DNA of 64,000 nt, taken from NCBI GenBank assembly GCA_001899855.1, contig MKWR01000028.1, forward strand, positions 1-64,000, given 5' to 3'. This document shows, piece after piece, positions 55,933-64,000 of the stretch (positions within the stretch are counted from its first letter, which is position 1; each line of letters opens with the position of its first letter). Under the pieces are notes generated by a model. That model saw only the letters and a list, made by a program, of their open reading frames with translations. It was not told the origin of the DNA and made no database searches. The stretch is from Lysobacterales bacterium 63-13. GTDB lineage: Bacteria > Pseudomonadota > Gammaproteobacteria > Xanthomonadales > Rhodanobacteraceae. Made by a program: the position numbers and the translations under genes.

Positions 55933-56222
55933 TGGAATCTCCCGAGAAGTTTCGGAACCGCAATGGAATATGCAGGCTCCGTGCCAAGTGAAGCCGGGCA
56001 TTCCCGGTTCCCTGCAAATCTGACGCGCGCTGGCTGATCAGCCCCTGCGGCGCGGTGGATGCGGCAGGCCGGGCTGCCGGGGCCAGGCTCCGCTTTCGTC
56101 ACTTGCTGACAAACCATGACGTTTCGCCGCAAGCCGTGGACGAGCAGGGCATTGCCCTGGCAAGGCCTGGCGGCCCCCGGCATGCCTGCCGCGATCGCGG
56201 CGAACTCGGTAGAATCACGGGC

Positions 56223-57476
56223 ATGGCCCAGCATGAAGCGGATGTATTGATTCTCGGTGGCGGCGTGATTGGCCTGGCCTGTGCGTACCACCTGCTTGCA
56301 CTGGGCCGGAATGTCACCGTTCTCGACCAGGGCCAGGTTGGCGGCGGCAGTTCGCACGGAAATTGCGGCACCCTGACCCCCAGTCACGCCATGCCGCTGG
56401 CCATGCCGGGCGTGGTCGGCACGGCGCTGCGCTGGTTGCTCAAACGCGACGCGCCATTGCGCATCAAGCCGCGGCTCGATCCTGGCCTGTTGCGCTGGCT
56501 CGAGGCCTTTCGGCGTCGCTGCAACTGGAAGGATTTCGCGGCGGCAACTGCTGCCAAATCACCCCTGCTGTTGCGTTCCAACGAACTGATTGCCGGCATG
56601 GTCGAGCGCGAGAAGCTCGACTGCGAGTACCAGGCAATCGGCTCGCTGCATGTCTATCGCGACCGCAAGGCCCTGGCGGCTGCTTCGTGGTATGCGCGAA
56701 CGCTGACCGAAGTCGGTGTTCCGGTCGAATCCCTCGATGGTGCGCGCATCGAATCGATGGAAGCGGCGCTCAAGCCAGGCGTGGCCGGCGGCTATTTCAA
56801 TCCGGCCGATGCGCAGTTGCGTCCCGACCGCTTCGTCGACGAGCTTGCCCGGGTCGTTCGCGAGCGCGGTGGGCGCATCGCGGAACATAACTGCATCAGC
56901 GGAATCGAGCTTGGGCGCGGCCGCGTCGCAAAAGTGCGCACGAGCGGCGGTGACTATTCGGCGAACGAGGTGGTGTTTGCGCTGGGCGCATGGTCGCCGG
57001 CCCTGGCACGCTCGATCGGCCTGCGCCTGCCGATCCAGCCGGGCAAGGGCTATTCCATCACTTATTCGCGGCCGCAGATCTGTCCGCGCCTGCCGCTCAC
57101 ATTGAAGGAAGCCAGCGTCTGCGTGACTGCCTGGGATTCCGGCTTCCGTCTCGGCAGCACGATGGAATTCGCCGGCTACGACAGCAGCCTCAATCGCACC
57201 CGTCTCGACGCCCTGCGCCGATCCTCGGCGATCTACCTGCATGAACCCGAAGGCGTGCAAATGCAGGAAGAATGGTATGGCTGGCGGCCGATGACGCCGG
57301 ATGACCTGCCCATCCTCGGGCGCGTGCAGGGCATCGACAACCTGTGCATGGCCACCGGCCACGGCATGCTCGGGGTGACCCTGTCTGCCGTCACCGGGCT
57401 GCTGGTCAGCGAGGTCATTGCTGGCGAAAAGCCGTCGTTTGACCTGGCGCCGTTCAATGTCTCACGGTTTGCCTGA
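56223..57476 (+). CDS. FAD-dependent D-amino-acid dehydrogenase-like oxidoreductase
   Basis: 417-residue DAO-superfamily flavoprotein. The dinucleotide fold VLILGGGVIGLACAYHL is followed by GGGSSHGNCGTLTPSHAMPL and a C-terminal MATGHGMLGVTLSAVTGLL FAD motif. It is of DadA type, but it could act on another amine such as a proline derivative. The convergent aldehyde dehydrogenase gene lies 45 bp away. Confidence 0.82.
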   Translation: MAQHEADVLILGGGVIGLACAYHLLALGRNVTVLDQGQVGGGSSHGNCGTLTPSHAMPLAMPGVVGTALRWLLKRDAPLRIKPRLDPGLLRWLEAFRRRCNWKDFAAATAAKSPLLLRSNELIAGMVEREKLDCEYQAIGSLHVYRDRKALAAASWYARTLTEVGVPVESLDGARIESMEAALKPGVAGGYFNPADAQLRPDRFVDELARVVRERGGRIAEHNCISGIELGRGRVAKVRTSGGDYSANEVVFALGAWSPALARSIGLRLPIQPGKGYSITYSRPQICPRLPLTLKEASVCVTAWDSGFRLGSTMEFAGYDSSLNRTRLDALRRSSAIYLHEPEGVQMQEEWYGWRPMTPDDLPILGRVQGIDNLCMATGHGMLGVTLSAVTGLLVSEVIAGEKPSFDLAPFNVSRFA

Positions 57477-57521
57477 CGGACCCCTGGACGTGTGCGGGTG
57501 CCACGCTGGTCAGGCCGGCCC

Positions 57522-58958
57522 TCAGCGGTGGTCGCGAATGACCAGCAAGCGCAGTTCGGTCATGTCCTCGATGGCATAGCGGATGCCCTCGCGGCCAAGA
57601 CCGGAATCCTTGACCCCGCCATAGGGCATGTTGTCGACGCGAAAGCTCGGCACGTCGCCGATGACCACACCGCCGACATCCAGATGATCCCATGCGCGCA
57701 TGGCCTTGTTGATGTCGTTCGTGAACACGCCAGCCTGCAGGCCGAACTCGCTGTCATCAACGACAGCGAGCGCCTCGTCGAAATCCGCAAAGGACTGCAG
57801 CGTGACCACCGGCCCGAAGGCTTCCATGCAGTTGACCTTCTGCTCGGTGCCGACATGTTCGAGCACGCTTGCCTCCAGCATTGCGCCGGTGCGCTTGCCG
57901 CCGCAGAGCAGGCTCGCCCCGGCCTTGACCGATTCCTGGATCCACTCGTCGAGTCGCCGCGCTTCCTTCTCGTCGATCATCGGCCCGATGAAGGTGTTTT
58001 CGTCCTTCGGGTCGCCGGCTACGAGCTTGCGCGTCGCGGCGACGAAGCGTTCGCGAAAGTCATCGTAGATGTCCTCATGCACGAGGATGCGCTGCACGCC
58101 GATGCAGCTTTGCCCGGATTGGTAGAAGGCACCGAAGATCACACGCTCGATCACGGCATCGAGTCGCTCGCGCTGATCGGCATCGATGATGCAGGCAGCA
58201 TTGCCGCCGAGCTCAAGCACGACCTTCTTCTTGCCGGCCCTGGCCTTCAGGTCCCAGCCAACAGCGGGCGATCCGGTGAACGAGAGCAGCTTCAGGCGAT
58301 CATCGGTGGTGAACAGGTCGGCGCCATCACGATGCGCCGGCAGGATCGAGAAGGCACCTTTGGGCAGGTCGGTCTCGGCGAGCACTTCGCCGATGATCAG
58401 TGCACCGATGGGCGTGCGGCTGGCGGGTTTCAACACGAAGGTACATCCCGCGGCAATGCCTGGCGCAACCTTGTGCGCCGCCAGGTTGAGCGGGAAATTG
58501 AACGGCGAGATGAAGGAGCAGGGGCCGATCGGCACGCGTCGGGTGAAGCCGCGATAGCCTTTTGCACGCGCCGAGATTTCGAGATTGAGCACCTCGCCAT
58601 TGATGCGTACCGCTTCCTCGGCGGCAACCTTGAAGGTGTCGATCAGACGCATGACTTCGCCGCGCGCATCGCGGATCGGCTTGCCGGCTTCGATGCACAG
58701 GGCCATGGCCAGTTCATCCTGGCGTTCGCGGAAGCGGCGCACGCAATGTTCGAGTACGGCCTGGCGCCGGAAGGGAGCGAAGTCGCGCATGGCCGGGGCT
58801 GCCGTCACGGCCGCGGCGATGCCGGCATCGATTGCGCCGGCATCGGCAAGCGCCACACGCGTGGCCACCTTTCCGGAGTACTTGTCGGTGACTTCCAGAT
58901 CGGTGTTCGGCTGACGGGCTGCATTGGCCAGGTAATACGGATAGCTGGACTTGAGCAT
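57522..58958 (-). CDS. NAD(P)-dependent aldehyde dehydrogenase
   Basis: 478-residue ALDH. Catalytic Cys285 is in YQSGQSCIGVQR, Glu249 in VVLELGGNAA, and the NAD motif FTGSPAVGW is present. The substrate is unknown; it resembles glyceraldehyde-3-phosphate/phosphonoformaldehyde-type ALDHs rather than betaine ALDH. The ATG at 58958 has GGAG 7 bases upstream. It follows acetolactate synthase on the same strand with a 64-bp gap, so they are likely cotranscribed. Confidence 0.88.
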   Translation of the reverse strand: MLKSSYPYYLANAARQPNTDLEVTDKYSGKVATRVALADAGAIDAGIAAAVTAAPAMRDFAPFRRQAVLEHCVRRFRERQDELAMALCIEAGKPIRDARGEVMRLIDTFKVAAEEAVRINGEVLNLEISARAKGYRGFTRRVPIGPCSFISPFNFPLNLAAHKVAPGIAAGCTFVLKPASRTPIGALIIGEVLAETDLPKGAFSILPAHRDGADLFTTDDRLKLLSFTGSPAVGWDLKARAGKKKVVLELGGNAACIIDADQRERLDAVIERVIFGAFYQSGQSCIGVQRILVHEDIYDDFRERFVAATRKLVAGDPKDENTFIGPMIDEKEARRLDEWIQESVKAGASLLCGGKRTGAMLEASVLEHVGTEQKVNCMEAFGPVVTLQSFADFDEALAVVDDSEFGLQAGVFTNDINKAMRAWDHLDVGGVVIGDVPSFRVDNMPYGGVKDSGLGREGIRYAIEDMTELRLLVIRDHR

Positions 58959-59022
58959 GCTGCGCTCCTGCGGCAATGGATGGATGGCGGATCGCGCGCG
59001 GGCGCGGTGGCCAGTGGTGGCA

Positions 59023-60663
59023 TCACAACTCGGCGCTGAGCTCCTTGATCTCGCGGTTGAGGACGCGGTCGTTGTCGGAGTAGTCGATGGGCAGGTCGAT
59101 CAGGTGGACGCCGGGTGTCTCCAGGCACTTCGCCAGCAGCGGGCCGAACTCCGCGGCGGAAGCCGGTCGATGTCCGTGGGCACCATAGCTCTCGGCGTAC
59201 TTGACGAAGTCGGGATTGCCCATGTCCATGCCGAAATTCGGGAATTTCATGTTGGCCTGCTTCCACTTGATCATGCCGTAGGCATCATCCTGCAGCAGCA
59301 GGATGACCAGATCGAGATCGAGGCGCACGGCGGTTTCGATTTCCTGCGAGTTCATCATGAAGCCGCCATCACCGACAACCGCGACCACCTTTCGCCCGGG
59401 ATGGACGATCTTCGCCGCAATCGCCGAAGGCAGGCCGGCACCCATGGTTGCCAGCGCGTTGTCGAGGAGGATCGTGTTGGGTTGCGTGCACCGGTAGTAG
59501 CGCGCGAACCAGAGCTTGTACATGCCGTTGTCCAGGCAAAGGATGCCGTCGTCGGGCATTGCCTTGCGCACATCGGCGACGACGCGCACCGGGTACATCG
59601 GGAAGCGCGCGTCGTCGGCTCCCTTGGCCAGGTGCCGGTTGAGGTGCTCGCGCACGTTGTCGTCGTAGGAAAAATCCCAGTGCGCCTGCTTTTCGAGCAT
59701 CTCGTTGAAGCGCCAGATCGTGTTGGCGATGTCGCCGACCACCTCGATCTGCGGAAAGTAGACGGTATCGACCTCGGCGCTGAGGTAATTGACGTGGATG
59801 ACCGTGCGCTTGCCGCGACGCATGAAGAATGGCGGCTTCTCGATGACATCGTGGCCGACGTTGATGATGCAATCGGCATGCTCGATTGCACGATGGACGA
59901 AATCGCCATCCGACAGCGCGGCATTGCCGAGCCAGAGCGGATGGGTTTCGTCGAGGACACCCTTGCCCATCTGCGTGGTGAAGAACGGAATGCCGAATCT
60001 TTCGACGAACTGGCGCAGCATCTTGCTGCTGGTCTTGCGGTTGGCGCCGGCACCGACCATGAGGATCGGCCGTTGCGATTCACGGATGGCCTCGACCGCG
60101 CGCAGGATGGCTTTCTCGTCGGCAATCGGCCGGCGGTGAAAACTCGCGTGCAGGACGATCGCATCGGTTTCATCCTTGGCGATGTCCTCGGGCAGTTCGA
60201 GATGGGTCGCGCCGGGCCGTTCTTCCTCGGCGCGGCGGAACGATTCCCTGACGCGAGCCGGGATGTTGTCGGCAGAGACGAGTTGCCGGGTGTACTTGGT
60301 CAGGGGCTTCATCATGTCGACGACATCGACAATCTGGAAATGTCCTTGCTTGGATGCCTTTACCGGCTTCTGTCCGGTGATCATGAACATCGGCATGCCG
60401 CCAAGCTGGGCATAGGCTGCCGAGGTGACGAAGTTGGTCGCACCCGGGCCAAGGGTGGCCAGGCAGACGCCGGCCTTGCCGGTGAGTCGCCCATAGGTCG
60501 CTGCCATGAACCCTGCCGCCTGCTCGTGGCGGGTCAGGATCAGCTTGATCGACGAGGTGCGCAGTGATTCGAGGAGGTCGAGGTTTTCCTCGCCGGGAAT
60601 GCCGAATACGAATTCGACTCCTTCGCTTTCAAGGGCCTTGATGAACAGATCCGAAGCTTTCAT
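59023..60663 (-). CDS. Acetolactate synthase, thiamine-diphosphate enzyme (catabolic-like)
   Basis: 546-residue ThDP enzyme. Catalytic Glu47 is in TRHEQAAGFMA, and the ThDP/Mg site is VVGDGGFMMNSQEIETAV. It condenses two pyruvates to acetolactate. There is no regulatory small subunit (ilvN) nearby, and the partner is an aldehyde dehydrogenase, which argues against branched-chain biosynthesis. The ATG at 60663 is preferred over the longer frame. The 142-bp upstream gap to xseA shows no clear promoter boxes. Confidence 0.88.
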   Translation of the reverse strand: MKASDLFIKALESEGVEFVFGIPGEENLDLLESLRTSSIKLILTRHEQAAGFMAATYGRLTGKAGVCLATLGPGATNFVTSAAYAQLGGMPMFMITGQKPVKASKQGHFQIVDVVDMMKPLTKYTRQLVSADNIPARVRESFRRAEEERPGATHLELPEDIAKDETDAIVLHASFHRRPIADEKAILRAVEAIRESQRPILMVGAGANRKTSSKMLRQFVERFGIPFFTTQMGKGVLDETHPLWLGNAALSDGDFVHRAIEHADCIINVGHDVIEKPPFFMRRGKRTVIHVNYLSAEVDTVYFPQIEVVGDIANTIWRFNEMLEKQAHWDFSYDDNVREHLNRHLAKGADDARFPMYPVRVVADVRKAMPDDGILCLDNGMYKLWFARYYRCTQPNTILLDNALATMGAGLPSAIAAKIVHPGRKVVAVVGDGGFMMNSQEIETAVRLDLDLVILLLQDDAYGMIKWKQANMKFPNFGMDMGNPDFVKYAESYGAHGHRPASAAEFGPLLAKCLETPGVHLIDLPIDYSDNDRVLNREIKELSAEL

Positions 60664-60805
60664 GCGCAGTGCTCCATTCTCGATGCTGAGGGGTGGATGG
60701 TTCTTGCGATGATTCCGGCCGCTTCCCGGGCCGGTGATGCGAGTGCGGCAGGGATTGCGGAATTGCGGGGCGGAGATCCGATTGTGGGCGGCAGGTCCGG
60801 GCCGG

Positions 60806-62167
60806 TCAACCGCTGTCGTCGACGCGCAGGGCGATCTCGCCATCGACGAGGACGCCTCGCACGCGCGTCGTCGGATCGACCGCGGTCACGCTGCGAATGA
60901 CCGCTCCCGATTGTCGATCGATGAGGACCGCGTAGCCGCGGCCGAGAGTCGCCAGTGGACTCACCGCATGCAGCGCGCGCGCCAGTTCGGCGAGGCGGGC
61001 GCGCCGGCGTTCCAGGCCATGGGCGACGTTGTTGTGCAGGCGCATGGCCAGGGCGTCGGCATGATCGCCCGCGGCCAGCATCTTCCGCCGCGGATGCGCG
61101 GCCAGCAGGCGATCTCGCGCCCGCGCCAGGCGATCCTGCTGGCGCTCGCGCTGGTGGCGGACGCTGCGCATCAGGCGGGCTTGCATCTGCAGGAGGCGTT
61201 CGCGGCCGCGTTGCAGGCGCATGGTCGGCCGCTGCAGATGCAAGCGGGCGAGCAGGTGGTCACTGCGCTGGCTCGACGCCTCGATGCGTCGACGCATGCG
61301 CAGCAGCAAGCGGCTGCACAGGTGCTCGATGTGCTGGCCCAGTTCGAGGCGATCGGGAACCAGCAATTCGGCGGCGGCCGAAGGTGTTGCCGCGCGCAGG
61401 TCGGCGACGAAATCGCTGATCGAGAAATCGACTTCATGGCCGACCGCGGAAACCACGGGGATCGGACTGCGCACGATGGCCCGCGCCAGTGACTCGTCGT
61501 TGAATGCCCACAGATCCTCCAGCGAGCCGCCGCCGCGGGTCAGCAGCAACACATCATGGCGAGCGGCATGCGCCGCGGCATCGAGCATGGCGATGATGGC
61601 GGCGGGAGCTTCCTTGCCTTGCACCGGCACCGGCAGGATTTCGACCTCAACCATCGGCAAGCGCCGCGCCAGCACATGCAGCACGTCGCGGACCGCGGCT
61701 CCGCTGGCCGATGTGATGATGCCGATGCGCCGTGGCAGGCGCGGGATCGGTCGCTTGCGCTCGCTGGCAAACAGGCCTTCGGCGGCCAGTTGCTTCTTCA
61801 GCCGCTCGAACTCCCGTTGCAGGGCCCCTTCGCCTGCTTCCTCGAGATGTTCGACGATGAGCTGGAACTCGCCACGCGCCTCGTACAGGCTGACTCGGGC
61901 GCGGGCCAGCACATGCAGGCCATCGGTCGGCTTGAATCCGAGCCAGGTGCTGCGTGGCTTGAACATCGCGCAACGCACCTGGGCGGCGGCATCCTTGAGA
62001 GTGAAATACAGGTGTCCTGAAGCTGGGCGCGAGACGTTGGAGAGTTCGCCTTCGATCCACACCGACGGAAGCGCATCCTCAAGCAGGTCATGAGCCATGC
62101 GGTTCAGGGCCGATGGCGTCAGCACCGTGCGCCTGGCCGGATTCTCGTCGCTGGATTCACGCTTCAT
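60806..62167 (-). CDS. xseA: Exodeoxyribonuclease VII large subunit
   Basis: 453-residue nuclease subunit. An N-terminal OB fold (LPSVWIEGELSNVSRPASGHLYFTLKDAAAQVRC) is followed by the catalytic domain with IGIITSASGAAVRD, TRGGGSLEDLWAFNDE and SAVGHEVDF. A coiled-coil region (about 300-400) and the C-terminal LATLGRGYAVL complete it. With XseB it degrades single-stranded DNA. A start at 62167 gives MKRESSDENP. Confidence 0.95.
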   Translation of the reverse strand: MKRESSDENPARRTVLTPSALNRMAHDLLEDALPSVWIEGELSNVSRPASGHLYFTLKDAAAQVRCAMFKPRSTWLGFKPTDGLHVLARARVSLYEARGEFQLIVEHLEEAGEGALQREFERLKKQLAAEGLFASERKRPIPRLPRRIGIITSASGAAVRDVLHVLARRLPMVEVEILPVPVQGKEAPAAIIAMLDAAAHAARHDVLLLTRGGGSLEDLWAFNDESLARAIVRSPIPVVSAVGHEVDFSISDFVADLRAATPSAAAELLVPDRLELGQHIEHLCSRLLLRMRRRIEASSQRSDHLLARLHLQRPTMRLQRGRERLLQMQARLMRSVRHQRERQQDRLARARDRLLAAHPRRKMLAAGDHADALAMRLHNNVAHGLERRRARLAELARALHAVSPLATLGRGYAVLIDRQSGAVIRSVTAVDPTTRVRGVLVDGEIALRVDDSG

Positions 62168-62283
62168 GACGGGATGCACCTGGCCTTTTCGGGACAACCT
62201 GCCATGGATGTCGGGTCGACAAGTCTGCCTGCAATGTGGCGGGGCGACCAGTCAGTCATGGCAGACCGGACCGCGGCGTCGTC

Positions 62284-63759
62284 TCAATCCGCGCGGTGAT
62301 CGTCCGGCCTGTCTGCTTGCCGCGTGCGCTTACGCGCCGAGAAGAAGCGGGCCAGCAGGATGCTCGCGAACCAGAATGACAACACCGCCAGGGGCCAGGC
62401 GATGGACTTCGGCCAGATCGCCGCGATGGTGCCGGTTGCCGCCAGCAGCAAGCCGCCGCCACCCAGCGAGATCGATTCGGCCGGGCCCAACATGCGGCGG
62501 TTGGTGATCGCCGCACCCATCGAGTTGGCCAGACGAAGGGCACCAGCCGCGGCACGTCCCGAACTTCCGCCTTGGCGGGCGAAACGCTTTCGCCGCCTGG
62601 CCTGTTGCCGGAGGAGGCAGATGCGGCTGCGCTCGCTGAGCACGATCTCGGTTGCATTCTGAAGATCGGTTTCGTACTGCCGTTCCATGCCCTGTGCAAA
62701 CTCCTGATCCTCGACGGAGATATCGAGCTCGCAGTTTCCCATCCAGCTCATGATGTTGAGATTGCTCGACCCAACACGGCTCCAGCGGCCATCGGCGACG
62801 GCGGTTTTCGCATGCAGCATCGAGCCGTTCCACTCGAAAACCCGGATGCCGGCTTCCAGCAGCGGCCGATAACCGGCTCGCGAGAGCCTGCCGACGGCGG
62901 GAATGTCGCTGGTGCCCGGTACCAGCAGGCGCACATCGACGCCATCGCGGGCGGCGGCGGACAAGGCCTGGACATAGGGTGCGATGCCGACGAAATAAGC
63001 GTCGGTCAGCCACAGACGCTGCCTGGCCATGGCCGCGATCAACTGATCGAGGCGGTACAAGCCAGCCATGCTGGGCAAGGTGGCAATGACGCGAAGGTCG
63101 GTGTTGCCGGCGATCTCGATCGAATGGAACGGATCGAGGAATCCTGGCGGAAGCTCGCTGCCGAGTTGCGACCAGGTTTCGGCAAAGGAAGCGGCCAGGT
63201 CGCCGACCGCCGGGCCACGCACGGCGACACCGGTATCGCGCCAGGGTGCAATGCCCTTTTTCTCGTCACCCAGCCATTTCGCGCTGACGCACACGCCGCC
63301 AAGAAAGCCGATCGCCGCATCGACCACGAGCAGCTTGCGGTGATCGCGCGAGACCCAGCCAAACGGGCTGCCCAGATTCGGTGGATTGAAGGTGCGCACT
63401 TCGCCGCCAGCCGCAAGCAGCGGTTGCCACAGGCCTTGTCCGGACTGGCCGAGACAGCCGAGCCAGTCGCGGATGATCATGACCTTGACGCCGGCGCGTG
63501 CGCGCTCGACCAGGGCGTCGCGGATGCCGCGGGTCAGCTCGTCATCGCGGAAGATGTAGTTCTCGAAGAGGATGCTCGATTGCGCCGAGCGGATTGCGCC
63601 GAGCCAGGCATCGAAATTGGCCTGGCCGTCGATCAGCAGGTCGACGCGATTGCCATTCAGCAAGGGCGCGCCGGCGGCACGGCTGAATGCCTGTTCGGCA
63701 AGCAGGCGCATCGAGCCACTGGATTGGTAGGGAGGCAGCGATTTCTGCGGGTCTGGCAT
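62284..63759 (-). CDS. Phospholipase D-family protein (cardiolipin synthase-like)
   Basis: 491-residue protein with two HKD motifs: HRKLLVVD (residues near 133) and HAKTAVAD (near 314), each followed by family SSNLN-type residues (GSSNLNIMSWMG). The C-terminus has two transmembrane helices (about 425-480). Cardiolipin synthases normally carry N-terminal helices, so the topology is reversed. It is probably a phosphatidyltransferase or phospholipase at the inner membrane. The ATG at 63759 gives MPDPQKSLPP. Confidence 0.9.
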   Translation of the reverse strand: MPDPQKSLPPYQSSGSMRLLAEQAFSRAAGAPLLNGNRVDLLIDGQANFDAWLGAIRSAQSSILFENYIFRDDELTRGIRDALVERARAGVKVMIIRDWLGCLGQSGQGLWQPLLAAGGEVRTFNPPNLGSPFGWVSRDHRKLLVVDAAIGFLGGVCVSAKWLGDEKKGIAPWRDTGVAVRGPAVGDLAASFAETWSQLGSELPPGFLDPFHSIEIAGNTDLRVIATLPSMAGLYRLDQLIAAMARQRLWLTDAYFVGIAPYVQALSAAARDGVDVRLLVPGTSDIPAVGRLSRAGYRPLLEAGIRVFEWNGSMLHAKTAVADGRWSRVGSSNLNIMSWMGNCELDISVEDQEFAQGMERQYETDLQNATEIVLSERSRICLLRQQARRRKRFARQGGSSGRAAAGALRLANSMGAAITNRRMLGPAESISLGGGGLLLAATGTIAAIWPKSIAWPLAVLSFWFASILLARFFSARKRTRQADRPDDHRAD

Positions 63760-63805
63760 CGCTGCAGTGTAGTCATTCGCGAATGAACAAACCGTTCGCG
63801 CCGGA

Positions 63806-64000
63806 TCAGCGTTCGACGTTGCCGGATGCCATGTATTGGGCGAGTGCCTTGCCGGCTTTGGCACTCACCTTGTCACGCAGCAGCGGTGTCCAGCCCAGCA
63901 GCAATCCCACCGCTCCCAGCGCCTGGCGTGACCATCGCCAGAACGGGAATGCATCGACCTGATCGACGATCAGGCCGTCGCGGAATCGGTATTCCGAGTG
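63806..64000 (-). CDS. NTF2-like (SnoaL-like) family protein, truncated by the window
   Basis: 65 C-terminal codons of a gene entering from the right edge. The residues SEYRFRDGLIVDQVDAFPFWRW and GLLLGWTPLLRDKV fit a nuclear-transport-factor-2/SnoaL-like domain. The start lies outside the window. It is 46 bp upstream of the phospholipase D gene on the same strand, possibly cotranscribed. Confidence 0.75.
   Translation of the reverse strand, partial: HSEYRFRDGLIVDQVDAFPFWRWSRQALGAVGLLLGWTPLLRDKVSAKAGKALAQYMASGNVER

Overview
The window looks like a chromosome segment of a GC-rich gammaproteobacterium, most likely order Xanthomonadales (Lysobacterales) and perhaps Rhodanobacteraceae. This is inferred from gene content and order (sdhCDAB-sdhE; comEC-exbB-exbD-msbA-lpxK; rlmN-pilW-rodZ-yfgM-bamB-der) and from ATTCGGG-type intergenic repeats. 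No taxonomic marker was searched.

Bases 1 to about 12,970 are a mobile/accessory region. It holds an element-type RadC gene, a five-gene arsenic operon (arsR, arsI, arsC, acr3 and an arsC-arsN fusion), the remains of an older integrase/DUF1016 pair, a lower-GC defence-like locus, a HigBA-type toxin-antitoxin pair and an intact tyrosine integrase. It ends at a 55-bp 3' fragment of a tRNA-Leu(UAA) gene, which I read as the attachment-site duplication. A non-coding repeat of about 200 bp with a strictly conserved hairpin occurs three times in this region (8-231, 794-1025, 5105-5305).

The most interesting part is 5466-10639, where two convergent, tightly packed operons meet with a 16-bp gap. The + strand operon is a TIR protein, a stand-alone SLOG protein and a ThsB-like TIR. 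The - strand operon is a second ThsB-like TIR, then Nmad2, MazG-like and uracil-DNA-glycosylase-like genes, with junctions that touch or overlap. No ThsA (SIR2/SLOG or Macro effector) is present, so it is not canonical Thoeris. It looks like a nucleotide/NAD-centred anti-phage locus combining signalling with DNA-base or nucleotide sanitation.

From 12,987 onward the genes are mostly housekeeping: an SRAP DNA-crosslink protein, cytochrome c, TcdA/TatD, MgtE, SleB, a PhnD-like binding protein and YgfZ. Next come the succinate dehydrogenase operon with an upstream 54-codon SdhAF4 (DUF1674) gene, SdhE and a YgfX-like protein. These are followed by LolC/E-LolD, ComEC, ExbBD, MsbA-LpxK, a fatty-acid oxidation pair with a TetR regulator and palindromic operator, Ndk, RlmN-PilW-RodZ-YfgM-BamB-Der, and a molybdenum-cofactor trio. 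A large secreted M4 metalloprotease has a perfect 23-bp dyad upstream and a duplicated repeat downstream. The right end carries RhlE, SlyD, NlpC/P60, a DadA-like oxidase, an aldehyde dehydrogenase, acetolactate synthase, XseA, a phospholipase D and a truncated NTF2-like gene.
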